The notes under the pieces: model-generated
What the model was told of the DNA's origin: nothing
The model's database searches: none
What the model saw: only the letters and a program-made list of their open reading frames with translations
From: Acidimicrobiaceae bacterium
GTDB taxonomy: Bacteria > Actinomycetota > Acidimicrobiia > Acidimicrobiales > RAAP-2
Reading direction: 5' to 3'
Length of the DNA stretch: 48,021 nt
NCBI GenBank assembly: GCA_003141095.1
Contig: PLKM01000039.1
Location: 99,287-147,307, forward strand
Shown here: one piece after another, positions 25,675-33,891 of the stretch
Layout of the letters: every line of letters starts with the position of its first letter
Position numbering within the stretch: the first letter of the stretch is position 1
Translations under genes and position numbers: made by a program

Positions 25675-25952
25675 GTTTTCTCCCAACTGGCGTTCGTGAG
25701 TGGTGTTCGGGTTGGTCTGCCGTTGGCGAATCCGCACATCCAGCTCCGGGAGGTTCACTCAACCGTTAACAAGACACACCGTGCCTTGTCCCCGCAGCGT
25801 GCAGTTGCTGGCACCGTCAGCAGATGCGTCAACAGTTCACCACGACTGATTACCCAGCGCGATGTAGATCGAACTCGCAGAGCCTCACCACACTGCACCA
25901 ATTGTCATCAGGCCGATCGTGGAACGCTCGGTAAAAATGATGACATGAGAAA
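25675..25952. other. Intergenic stretch between FTR1 promoter and PadR terminator
   Basis: No gene, ribosome site or repeat of note is seen here. The one 99-codon frame on the plus strand (25696-25995) runs through the terminator and has no recognisable content. Confidence 0.4.
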
Positions 25953-25988
25953 CGCCTCCACTCACCCGTTGTGGGGTGAGTGGAGGCG
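25953..25988 (-). terminator. Strong intrinsic terminator after padR-type gene
   Basis: CGCCTCCACTCACCC (25953-25967) and its exact reverse complement (25974-25988) form a 15-bp stem with a 6-base loop, starting 19 bases after the PadR stop. On the minus strand TTTCTC follows, then a T-rich stretch. It would also stop plus-strand transcription. Confidence 0.85.
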
Positions 25989-26007
25989 CAGTTAGAGGAT
26001 CAGGACT

Positions 26008-26601
26008 TCAAGCCTCATCGCCCTCGGCGAGGACTCCGTAGAGAACTCGACGGGTCTCAACCAGAATCGCCGTGGCCTTCGAGACCTGGGTCTCCGAGCC
26101 GGCCACCAGTACCTGACGAGCAGCCATGACCACCTGGCGGGCTGTACCCATGAGTTCGCGGGCGGGGCCGTTAGCTCCGGCGAATGCACTCTCCCACGGC
26201 TTTCCCAACTGCTCGCGCTCTTCAGCGACCAGTGTCTTGCCGGCTTCCGTGAGCTCGTAGGTTCGACCGGTTCCGGTTGCACTGACCACGACCAGTCCCT
26301 CGTCCTCAAGTTGCTGGAGTACTGGGTAGATCGAGCCTGGGCTCGGACGCCACGAATCATCCGAGCGTTCCGTCAACTCCTGTATGAGTTGGTAGCCATT
26401 GCGGGGCTGCTCCTCAAGTAAGACCAGCACGGCCGCACGCACGTCGCCGCGGCGCTGGCGACGTACCTCGCGACGTAGCGGGCCGCCCCTGAAGTGTCCT
26501 CCAGGCCCCCCGTGGTCGTGGCCCGAACCGTCGCGGCGTCGGCGACCCATTGAACGATCTGGCCGTTCTCCACGTTCATTGTTGATGTTTTCGTTGAACA
26601 T
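26008..26601 (-). CDS. PadR-family transcriptional regulator
   Basis: A 197-residue regulator. Residues 1-52 are an unusual Arg/Gly/His-rich tail (GRRRRDGSGHDHGGPGGHFRGG). Residues about 53-125 are the PadR winged helix, with VRAAVLVLLEEQPRNGYQLI, PSPGSIYPVLQQLEDEGLV and RTYELTEAG. The C-terminal helices would form the dimer. GGAGGG precedes the ATG. A perfect palindrome lies over its promoter (26644-26659), which points to self-repression, and a strong terminator follows, so it is a single-gene unit. The ligand is unknown. Confidence 0.93.
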   Translation of the reverse strand: MFNENINNERGERPDRSMGRRRRDGSGHDHGGPGGHFRGGPLRREVRRQRRGDVRAAVLVLLEEQPRNGYQLIQELTERSDDSWRPSPGSIYPVLQQLEDEGLVVVSATGTGRTYELTEAGKTLVAEEREQLGKPWESAFAGANGPARELMGTARQVVMAARQVLVAGSETQVSKATAILVETRRVLYGVLAEGDEA

Positions 26602-26643
26602 TATGTCCCTCCAAAGATATGTATTGGTAATTACTACGTACTA

Positions 26644-26674
26644 TAACGATATATCGTTAGTGTTCACCTGTCAA
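26644..26674 (-). promoter_or_regulatory. PadR promoter with 16-bp perfect palindrome
   Basis: TAACGATATATCGTTA (26644-26659) is a perfect palindrome with the GATATATC core common to PadR-family sites. On the minus strand a consensus TTGACA (26669-26674) stands 17 bases before TATCGT (26646-26651). The palindrome covers the -10, as expected for autorepression. It lies about 45 bases upstream of the PadR ATG. Confidence 0.8.
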
Positions 26675-26750
26675 GAGGTTTTCTCAACATTCACTATGAG
26701 ATGCAGATTGGGCGGCAACACCGTCGCCATCAACGGGTCGAGGGGGCGAT

Positions 26751-27764
26751 CTACTTGGCAGCTTGGGCTAGAGCCTCCATATAGATTGTCGCCAACCGAT
26801 CCCAGGCAACGTTTGCGGGTCCGTCTACGTCTTGACGACTGAGGTCGCTGTCAAACCAATCCACGGTCTCACGAATACCGTCGGCGAATGGCACGACGGC
26901 AGTGAACGCCGGCGCCAGACCCCGTAGTTTCGAATTGTCGAACACCGTCGAGTGCGCCTTATCGCCCCATAAGTTACCCAACTGCTCGGGATCAGCAGCG
27001 ATGAATCCATCGGAAGGAACATGCAGCAGATCAGGCTCAACGCCTGCGGCCTCGCCTACCAAACGATAGATCTGATTCCACGTCAGCGCTTCGTCAGACG
27101 TGATGTGGAAGTCTTCGCCGATCGCCTCTGACCTACCAAGCAGTGGCATAAGCCCGCGCGCGAAATCGCTGTTGTGGGTGATGGTCCAAATACTGGTCCC
27201 GTCGCCCGGCACCAGTATCTTGGCACCCCGACGCATTCTGTCGATGATGGTGAAGGGCTTGGCCCAACTCCCAATGCACACTGGTATCTGTGAGAGTCCG
27301 TAGGTCAACGATGGCCGAATAATCGTCATCGGAAATCCAGTCGCGTGGTGAGCCCGGACCAAGAACTCTTCGCAGGCAATCTTGTCGCTGGAATACTGCC
27401 AGAACGGGTTCTTCAGAGGCGTCGACTCGGTGATGAGCCAGTGCGCTGGTGGTTTCTCATAGGCCGAAGCCGAACTGATGAAGACGTACTGGCCCACGTC
27501 TGAGTAGAGACGAACGTCCAACTCAACTTGAGATGGACGGTAGGCGGTCCATTGAATCACTACGTCAAAATGGCGGTTGCCCAGTGCCTCACGGACTTGC
27601 AACTCGTTCGAGGCATCGGCGATGAAAGTACGTTCCTCACTCACTTGGCTCGGCAATCTCGAAAGACCTCGGTTGAGTGTCGAAACCTCGTGGCCCGCTT
27701 CCAGGGCAGCCGTGACGCAAGCGCTGCTGATTATCCCGGTACCGCCAATGAATAAAATCTTCAT
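26751..27764 (-). CDS. NAD-dependent epimerase/dehydratase (extended SDR)
   Basis: A 337-residue protein starting with the dinucleotide-binding MKILFIGGTGIISSACV. VFISSASAY and the catalytic YSSDK motif (Tyr-x3-Lys) are in place, followed by MTIIRPSLTYG. The GGTGIIS type resembles SDRs annotated as sugar epimerase/reductase or mRNA-binding CSP41-like proteins. The substrate is unknown and neighbours give no hint. It ends about 90 bases before the PadR promoter and starts with an ATG followed upstream by a 380-base gap. Confidence 0.9.
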   Translation of the reverse strand: MKILFIGGTGIISSACVTAALEAGHEVSTLNRGLSRLPSQVSEERTFIADASNELQVREALGNRHFDVVIQWTAYRPSQVELDVRLYSDVGQYVFISSASAYEKPPAHWLITESTPLKNPFWQYSSDKIACEEFLVRAHHATGFPMTIIRPSLTYGLSQIPVCIGSWAKPFTIIDRMRRGAKILVPGDGTSIWTITHNSDFARGLMPLLGRSEAIGEDFHITSDEALTWNQIYRLVGEAAGVEPDLLHVPSDGFIAADPEQLGNLWGDKAHSTVFDNSKLRGLAPAFTAVVPFADGIRETVDWFDSDLSRQDVDGPANVAWDRLATIYMEALAQAAK

Positions 27765-28144
27765 GAAACTACTCCTACGTCAGTGACTTCAAATTCAGAG
27801 AAGCGACACTCGTCGAAGACTCAAGAACTAAGAAGTGGAACGGAAAATCTCCAAAGGTCGGGATGTCAATCGCCTCTAAGTCAAGACTACGAGGAGACGG
27901 GCCGCCGCGTCTCCGTGGCCACTTGAAGCCGACTTCCGTTGGTCACTAGGTGCCCGGATAAAGGCCTGGGCGGTCACCGAGGTCCAGGTCGGGTCCTCGT
28001 GGTTCGCTGATTTGCCTCGACGTGTCAAAGAGCGGCGCGCGAAAATGTGAAACGATCACGATAAGACGCTGCGGACCTCCAAACTCCAGAGGCCACAAAG
28101 TCCTGTTCGACCATTGGTCACCGAGACCTTCAACAACTCCGCAA
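27765..28144. other. Intergenic stretch between NCS1 permease and epimerase
   Basis: No gene is seen. A 7-bp stem, GGAGACG (27893-27899) with CGTCTCC (27908-27914) and an 8-base loop, lies about 230 bases after the permease stop; no T-run follows on either strand, so a terminator is only possible. Confidence 0.4.
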
Positions 28145-29572
28145 TTATTGCTTGCTGACTTCCACGGCAGCGGGCATTGACTTTGCGATGGTGGAGACGC
28201 CCATCGCACCTAATGCCCAGTACGCAAGCGCGCAGAAGATGATAACTGGCGCGGTCGCGGTCAAGTAGGTGAAGACGTGTTCGCCAGAGTTGAAATGTAG
28301 CCACGTCACGGATGATGTCCAACCGCCGAGGAAGAGCCAAAGGAGAACTCCCACTCCCCACACTCCAAAGGCCACAGGATTGAAGCCTCTCTTGAACCAG
28401 AAGGGGCCACCCGCGCCCCGGTACAGGCCGACCAAATCAACACGTTGTCGGCGCAACAAGAAGTAGTCACCAAGAGCAACGCCCCAATAGGGCGCGATCA
28501 GCGCACCGACCACCGTCAAGATCGTGTTGAAATTGTTCTGGAGGGTCCCCTCATAGATGAAGAAAATGGATGGGAGCGCCACGAGTCCGACTACCCAGTG
28601 ATAGTTCGCCTTCGGGAACGCCGTCTTGATTCCCATTGTCGAGCAGTAGAGCAGCATGGCGTTGTTGATCAGGGTTGAAAGAATGATGATGCCGAGTGCC
28701 GGTACGCCGAGACCTGACTTGGCCGCCCAGACCGACGGATCACCAGATCCCGTTGTCAGCGTCGCGATCCCGCCGACGACTGCGAAGAGAATGGCGATGA
28801 AGCTGAGACCGAGCCACGCACCCCAGAAAGCTCCCTTCTCGGATTTCGCGAATCTGTTCCAGGCCCCCATGTAAGGAAACCACGAGACCGCGTAGGCAAT
28901 ATTCGCCTCAATCGCGTACTGCCAACTGACCGAGTGGTTGGGCTTTATCGCTGCAATGTAGTGCCACCCGAAGTGCGACAACTGCTTCCAAAGAAGCAGC
29001 AACGCGAAGAGGATGAGGAGCGGAACGGTGAATTTCACCAGCGTGAAGACCGTCTTGGGCGAGATGTAGAGCATCGCCACCGGAAGCACGATGCCACAGC
29101 CCAGGGCGAAGATTGTGTACCAGTGAAAGTTGGAGAAGTGGTAGGCGTGCATCACCGTGGCGCCAGAGTTCCCCGCAATCGAGGACAGGATTCCGACCCA
29201 GCCAAAATTGATCACGACGAGCATGAAGATGCCGACGTAGGCGCCGTAAGTACCGAACGTTGAGCGCATGCCCACGTATTCATCGACACCGTATCTGGCC
29301 GAGCGAAGTCCAGACATCGATGGGAAGAGGTTCCCGATGAGGCCACCGGCAAAGGTGACCACGATCATTCCGACCGCTCCCAGCGCCGCCGCGTAGTACC
29401 CACCCAGTACAAAGGTGGTCAACAGAATATTGCCGCCGCACCACAGCCAAAACATGAGGCCCGTGCCGGCGTAACGATCGATTCCCGGTATCGGAAGGAG
29501 TCCTTCACCGTAATCACTCGAACTCGGAAATATCTCGCTCGGGCTCGCACCCGTCACGTCATCGATGGCCAT
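28145..29572 (-). CDS. NCS1-type permease (cytosine/purine-allantoin family)
   Basis: A 475-residue membrane protein with about 12 helices. The N-terminal IPGIDRYAGTGLMFWLWCGGNI and the first helices fit the nucleobase:cation symporter-1 family. ARYGVDEYVGMRSTFG and NLFPSMSG are conserved loops. The ATG at 29572 is chosen for the GGGGGGA ribosome site just upstream; the frame extends 14 codons more. A 63-residue one-helix protein ends 23 bases upstream and is likely co-translated. Beside an amine oxidase and an aldehyde dehydrogenase, it may import a nitrogen compound such as an amine, hydantoin or nucleobase. Confidence 0.9.
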   Translation of the reverse strand: MAIDDVTGASPSEIFPSSSDYGEGLLPIPGIDRYAGTGLMFWLWCGGNILLTTFVLGGYYAAALGAVGMIVVTFAGGLIGNLFPSMSGLRSARYGVDEYVGMRSTFGTYGAYVGIFMLVVINFGWVGILSSIAGNSGATVMHAYHFSNFHWYTIFALGCGIVLPVAMLYISPKTVFTLVKFTVPLLILFALLLLWKQLSHFGWHYIAAIKPNHSVSWQYAIEANIAYAVSWFPYMGAWNRFAKSEKGAFWGAWLGLSFIAILFAVVGGIATLTTGSGDPSVWAAKSGLGVPALGIIILSTLINNAMLLYCSTMGIKTAFPKANYHWVVGLVALPSIFFIYEGTLQNNFNTILTVVGALIAPYWGVALGDYFLLRRQRVDLVGLYRGAGGPFWFKRGFNPVAFGVWGVGVLLWLFLGGWTSSVTWLHFNSGEHVFTYLTATAPVIIFCALAYWALGAMGVSTIAKSMPAAVEVSKQ

Positions 29573-29595
29573 GATCTTTTCCCCCCCGGGTTTAA

Positions 29596-29787
29596 TTAGT
29601 GAAGCATCCACCAAGCGGTGGTACCAAATACAACCAGCAGACTGAAGGCGACTGTTCCGAGCACCGTCGCGAGCTTTACCTCGCCGCCGGGCTCCACCTT
29701 CCCCACGAACTGGAGAATCACGGCCTGGTCGACGAGGTCGCTCCGGCCCGTTGAGATGACTTCATTTGCGCCGCTCTGTGACATCAT
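29596..29787 (-). CDS. 63-residue single-helix membrane protein ahead of NCS1 permease
   Basis: The protein has a polar N-terminal part (about residues 1-38, with DLVDQAVILQFVGKVEPGGEVK) and one C-terminal membrane helix (LATVLGTVAFSLLVVFGTTAWWML). AGGGGGG stands just ahead of two adjacent ATG codons; the first, 29787, is used. It is 23 bases upstream of the permease gene. I know no family for it. Its position suggests an accessory subunit or stability factor for the permease. Confidence 0.7.
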   Translation of the reverse strand: MMSQSGANEVISTGRSDLVDQAVILQFVGKVEPGGEVKLATVLGTVAFSLLVVFGTTAWWMLH

Positions 29788-29856
29788 CGCCCCCCTCTGA
29801 GCAAGATCACGGTGTTCATTTTCGTTGATCAACGTCTCTGATTATCTCAGCAATCT

Positions 29857-29875
29857 TTTACTATACCATAGTTAA
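29857..29875. promoter_or_regulatory. Inverted repeat upstream of NCS1 transporter genes
   Basis: TTTACTAT (29857-29864) and ATAGTTAA (29868-29875) are inverted with one mismatch and a 3-base spacer, in an AT-rich patch about 70 bases before the small membrane protein. On the minus strand it contains TATAGT, a good -10, so the site may be an operator over the promoter. Confidence 0.5.
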
Positions 29876-29990
29876 CTTTAGTAGCGGAATAGATGAAAAT
29901 TCTTCCACAATCGCCTCGGCTCTCGCCCACAACGGAATGTAGGTAACGCTTCAGGGTCGAATCGCCTCGACCCGACCTTCGATGAACAGT

Positions 29991-31406
29991 TCAACCAACA
30001 AACGACGTCGGGTCGAGTTCAGTAATGCGACGCACTAATCGAGATGGATTCTTCCCCTGATCCTCGGATGATTCCTTGCTTCGCATGGCAGCGCGAACGA
30101 CGTGACCCCCGAGCGTGCGAAACGGCTCAGGTGGCAGCGCGGTCTGAGGAGTGCGGATCATGGGACTTGTTCCCCACTCGTCGTCTCGACCTAACGCCCT
30201 CGAAGCCAGGATCTGTCCTCCTACGTACGAGGGTCCAACGCCATTCCCCGAAAAACCGACGCCGTAATGGACCCGCTCGCTCCCGCCGAGCGTGCCGAAG
30301 AACGGGAGCGAGTCCGAGGAGTAGTCCACCGCACCCGACCACGTATTAGTTATCGCCACATCGCTGAGGGTCGGGTAGGTCCGGCGGAACTGATCTATCA
30401 CCTGAGGTCCTCGCAAGGGAGTCGCCCAAAGCGAACGATTCATGTGAGCCCGGAATCCGAGCCGACCTCCGCCCTTGCCGAAGACCACTCGACCATCATT
30501 GGTTGGTCGGTAGTAGTGCACCATGCGCCGTGAGTCCGAGATCGCCAGTCCGGGAGTCCACCCGACCGAGGCAAGCCGTTCCGGAACTGCATCGGTGGCG
30601 ATGACGTCGCTTCCCAGTACCAGAAGATGCCGGCGGATCTCCTTGTAGCGCGCAAGCCATGCGTTGGTCGTCAACACCAATTGATCTGCGCTGACCATTC
30701 CGCCGGGCACGCTGACTTTCACCCCTTGAGAGCTCACGTTGAAATCAAGCATCGGGGTCTTTTCCCAGATCCGTACCCCCGCCGCGATTGCCGCAGAACG
30801 CAGACCCCTTACCAGTGCCGCCGGCTGGACCGTGGCAACTCCCGCCTCAAAAACGCCCCCCAGGTGACGCTCACTTCCACCCATCTCGAGCACTTCTCTT
30901 TGCGAGAGTTCTCGAAAGGGCGTTGCGCCGACCGAAGCGAGATCTTTGATGGTGTCGTTCCAACTCCCTAACTGGCTCGAGTTCGTTGCGGTCCAGAGCC
31001 AGCCCGCAGGAACGAAATCGGCGTCAATATGGTTATTGTCGCAGAATCTTCCAATCTCGGCGACGGCCTTTTCCGACGCCATCGCCAGTCTGAGCGCATC
31101 GTCAGTACTCATCATCTTTTTCAGAGTGGCAAACTTCGGCCACCAGGTCATAGCGAATCCACCGTTCGCCCCACTGGCTCCAGCGCCGCAAATATCGGAC
31201 TCCAAAACGCCGACGCGAACCGTCGGCTCGAGTTCGGCAATTCTGATTGCGGTCCACAGTCCAGTGAACCCTCCGCCGACGATGCAAACGTCCACATTCT
31301 CATCACCCTGAAGGGGCGGCCGATCATCGCCTCCTTCGCGCTCGAGGACCTGCTGCATCCAGAGGGGGCGCGCCGCGCTCGACTCGTATTTCGCATTGCT
31401 CGCCAT
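29991..31406 (-). CDS. FAD-dependent amine oxidoreductase (DAO family, PuuB/OrdL-like)
   Basis: A 471-residue flavoprotein of the D-amino-acid-oxidase fold. VDVCIVGGGFTGLWTAIRIAE (about residues 38-58) binds FAD, and GASGANGGFAMTWW is the second glycine-rich site typical of gamma-glutamylputrescine oxidase and related enzymes. NTWSGAVDYSSDSLPFFG and the C-terminal GFSGNGVGPSYVGGQILA complete the family pattern. It should oxidise an amine to an aldehyde, which the adjacent dehydrogenase (49 bases upstream) would convert to an acid. The true amine is not known. Confidence 0.92.
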   Translation of the reverse strand: MASNAKYESSAARPLWMQQVLEREGGDDRPPLQGDENVDVCIVGGGFTGLWTAIRIAELEPTVRVGVLESDICGAGASGANGGFAMTWWPKFATLKKMMSTDDALRLAMASEKAVAEIGRFCDNNHIDADFVPAGWLWTATNSSQLGSWNDTIKDLASVGATPFRELSQREVLEMGGSERHLGGVFEAGVATVQPAALVRGLRSAAIAAGVRIWEKTPMLDFNVSSQGVKVSVPGGMVSADQLVLTTNAWLARYKEIRRHLLVLGSDVIATDAVPERLASVGWTPGLAISDSRRMVHYYRPTNDGRVVFGKGGGRLGFRAHMNRSLWATPLRGPQVIDQFRRTYPTLSDVAITNTWSGAVDYSSDSLPFFGTLGGSERVHYGVGFSGNGVGPSYVGGQILASRALGRDDEWGTSPMIRTPQTALPPEPFRTLGGHVVRAAMRSKESSEDQGKNPSRLVRRITELDPTSFVG

Positions 31407-31455
31407 GGCTAGTCCCTACCTTCAGATACGTTCGACGTCATCGGCATAGCCCCAA

Positions 31456-32889
31456 CTAGGAGATGTCGATGACAATGGTCTTGGTCTCGGTGAAAGCACC
31501 GAGGGCCCACGAGGAGAGTTCGCGACCGAGCCCGCTCGATTTTGCTCCTCCGAACGGTGCCAACTGATCCCAGTAGTTCGTCGTCTCATTAATCAGCACA
31601 GTCCCGTGCTCGAGTCCATCAATGAACCGCCACGCATCACGAAGATTGTTGGTGAACGCGGCGGCGTTCAAGCCGAACTCCGTAGAGTTGGCAATCTGAA
31701 GGGCTTCATCGATGTCGCCGTATTTGATGATTGGAGCGACTGGACCGAAGGTCTCTTCTCGAGCAATCAGCATGTCCTCGGTAACGTTCACCAGAATCGT
31801 GGGCGGGAACAATCGTCCAGTAAGTTCGCCGGCCTGGATGACATCCGCGCCCTTCGAGCGTGCGTCGTCAACGTGCGACACAACCTGCTTCAAGACGTTG
31901 TCGTTGCAGAGCGGGCCCATGTCGGTCGCCTCATCCAATGGATCGCCAGTCTTCAGTTGCTTGGTCCGTTCGACCAGCTTCGCCACAAAAAGATCGTGAA
32001 TATCTTCATGCACCAACACCCGCTCGGCAGCGGTGCACACCTGACCGGCCATGTAGAAACATCCAGTAATGGTGGCCTCCACGGCTCGATCGAGGTCGGC
32101 GTCGTGGTGAACGATAATTGGTCCGTTCCCGCCAAGCTCGAGCAGCGTCCGCTTGAGACCCGCTCCAGCGGCGGCGGCAATCTTGCGCCCCACCCGAGTG
32201 CTTCCCGTAAAGAACAGGCCGCGTACGTCGGGGCTCTCCACCAGGGCCTCGCCGGCATCACCGTAGCCCGGCACATAGTTGAAGACCCCCGCCGGGAATC
32301 CTGCGTCCTGAAATACCTGCGCGTAGCGCCGGGTGCTGCCGGGACAGTATTCCGAGGGCTTCCAGACCACGGTATTGCCCGCGATCAGAGCGTACGTAAT
32401 GGCAATGGCCGGGATATCTACTGGGAAGTTGAACGGCGAGATCACCCCAACGACACCCAGTGGATACTGCTGGACGAACATCCGCTTGCTGTTGGAGCGA
32501 GTCTCGGAGTTGGGCATCGTCATGCCACGAAAACGGAGCATGTCCTCAGCCGCACGCCGGAAATGCCCCCAGCCGTATTGCAACATCTCTTCTCGTGACT
32601 CGCGGATAGTCTTGCCCATCTCTGCGCTGATCGACTGGGCGATCTCCTCGTTCGCCGCCTTGCAGAGTTCGTACGCCGCGTACATGAGATCGACCTTGTC
32701 GAGCAACGGTGTGGCCGCCCAACCGACCTGGGCACTGCGAGCTGCGCTTATCGCCCTCTCAACATCACCCGCCTGGCAGACCGAGAAAGTCCCCAGTCTC
32801 GAGCCGTCGTAGGCCGACCGATACTCCGCAGTTCCACCCGTTCCATTTTCCCATTGGCCGTTAATGTACGCCTGAATCAACTCTGACAT
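31456..32889 (-). CDS. Aldehyde dehydrogenase (amine-catabolic set)
   Basis: A 477-residue NAD(P)-dependent aldehyde dehydrogenase. VISPFNFPVDIP near residue 149, TGSTRVGRKIA at 228, E251 in LLELGGN and C285 in GQVCTAAER are the catalytic and cofactor motifs. REETFGPVAP is also intact. With the downstream FAD oxidase and upstream XRE-cupin gene it resembles a Puu-type arrangement that turns amine-derived aldehydes into acids. Starts with ATG; the upstream regulator ends 122 bases away. Confidence 0.93.
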   Translation of the reverse strand: MSELIQAYINGQWENGTGGTAEYRSAYDGSRLGTFSVCQAGDVERAISAARSAQVGWAATPLLDKVDLMYAAYELCKAANEEIAQSISAEMGKTIRESREEMLQYGWGHFRRAAEDMLRFRGMTMPNSETRSNSKRMFVQQYPLGVVGVISPFNFPVDIPAIAITYALIAGNTVVWKPSEYCPGSTRRYAQVFQDAGFPAGVFNYVPGYGDAGEALVESPDVRGLFFTGSTRVGRKIAAAAGAGLKRTLLELGGNGPIIVHHDADLDRAVEATITGCFYMAGQVCTAAERVLVHEDIHDLFVAKLVERTKQLKTGDPLDEATDMGPLCNDNVLKQVVSHVDDARSKGADVIQAGELTGRLFPPTILVNVTEDMLIAREETFGPVAPIIKYGDIDEALQIANSTEFGLNAAAFTNNLRDAWRFIDGLEHGTVLINETTNYWDQLAPFGGAKSSGLGRELSSWALGAFTETKTIVIDIS

Positions 32890-33011
32890 CAGAACACTCC
32901 CCCTTATTAAATCCGACTATTGCTGCTTGAGCCCTAACGATCTACGTCAGCCCCGCTCATTACATCTGCCAGCGTTCATCGCCCTTTACTGTTGGCACCT
33001 CTTGCGCACGG

Positions 33012-33608
33012 TCAAAAACTTGGCGGCGTCTGAGCGAACAACAACTTCGCCAGCTTTCCGCTGGTCTCCTTGGCAAGATGCGGCGTTGAACTCCTGAAGG
33101 TGATCGAATCCCACGTCTCAAGTTGAAACACCTCATCAGCCAGATGAAATTCAATCGTCCCGTCCAGTACCAAGAGCAACTCCTCTGAGTCACCGTGCAC
33201 ATAGAGCTCGTCGCCCGTCGTACCGTGAGGGTTCAACTCGGTGATAAAGACCTCGAGATTTCGGTCCAGCGCCGGCGTCAAAAGGTATTTCGTACCCATG
33301 TCGCCAAAGGAGAGGACGGGCCGGTCACGCCAAGAGAGCACGACATTGGTTCGATTAGTTGACTCGTCAAAGAGGTCACGCATCTCCACGCCAAGCACTC
33401 CGGCCACCGAGCGAAGGGTGGCGATACTGGCATTTCCGACACCACGTTCGATCTGGCTCAGAAAGCCTTCGCTGATGCCAGCTGATGTCGCCACTTTGGA
33501 TAACGTGAGTTTGCGGGCAAGGCGAATACGTCGTAAACGCTGGCCAACATCAAACTCGTTGGAGTCGCCCGATGCCGATTCTGGAACTGCTTTGTCTTGA
33601 GGCACCAC
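33012..33608 (-). CDS. XRE-cupin transcriptional regulator (PuuR-like)
   Basis: A regulator of about 198 residues. The N-terminal helix-turn-helix domain (GQRLRRIRLARKLTLSKVA, then GISEGFLSQIERG) is followed by a cupin domain with VHGDSEELLLVLDG and the C-terminal DSITFRSSTPHLAKE. PuuR and related regulators share this layout and sense amines or their products. The frame is open to an ATG at 33665, but that codon lies in the -35 of a good promoter. I therefore choose GTG at 33608 (or 33605), which has AAGGG upstream. It likely controls the adjacent ALDH/oxidase/permease genes. Confidence 0.9.
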   Translation of the reverse strand: MVPQDKAVPESASGDSNEFDVGQRLRRIRLARKLTLSKVATSAGISEGFLSQIERGVGNASIATLRSVAGVLGVEMRDLFDESTNRTNVVLSWRDRPVLSFGDMGTKYLLTPALDRNLEVFITELNPHGTTGDELYVHGDSEELLLVLDGTIEFHLADEVFQLETWDSITFRSSTPHLAKETSGKLAKLLFAQTPPSF

Positions 33609-33632
33609 ACCACCCTTGGCTCTGACCACTGT

Positions 33633-33665
33633 CAGGACTATATAAACTCCTGAGTCATTAGTCAA
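33633..33665 (-). promoter_or_regulatory. Promoter and palindromic operator of the XRE-cupin gene
   Basis: On the minus strand TTGACT (33660-33665) is followed after 17 bases by TATAGT (33637-33642), a near-consensus promoter. A 20-base imperfect palindrome with outer arms CAGGA (33633-33637) and TCCTG (33648-33652) covers the -10. This fits autoregulation. Confidence 0.7.
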
Positions 33666-33891
33666 GCCATCTTAACTGTACAATGTGCGTGATCAGAGGG
33701 TTCACTGATTGATCACGCACCCAGGCATCGCTCTCGACTGGTCGGGCTGCAGCGCTCGGTAGCGCTGACCTTGGCCGAATCACCATGAAACTCAGCGTGC
33801 CACCTCGCCACGTCGAAAGGCGGTGACAACGGCAACCGCAGTGGGTAGTTACGCCCAAGACCTAGACCCGTCGAGCCAGATAAGGACTCGA

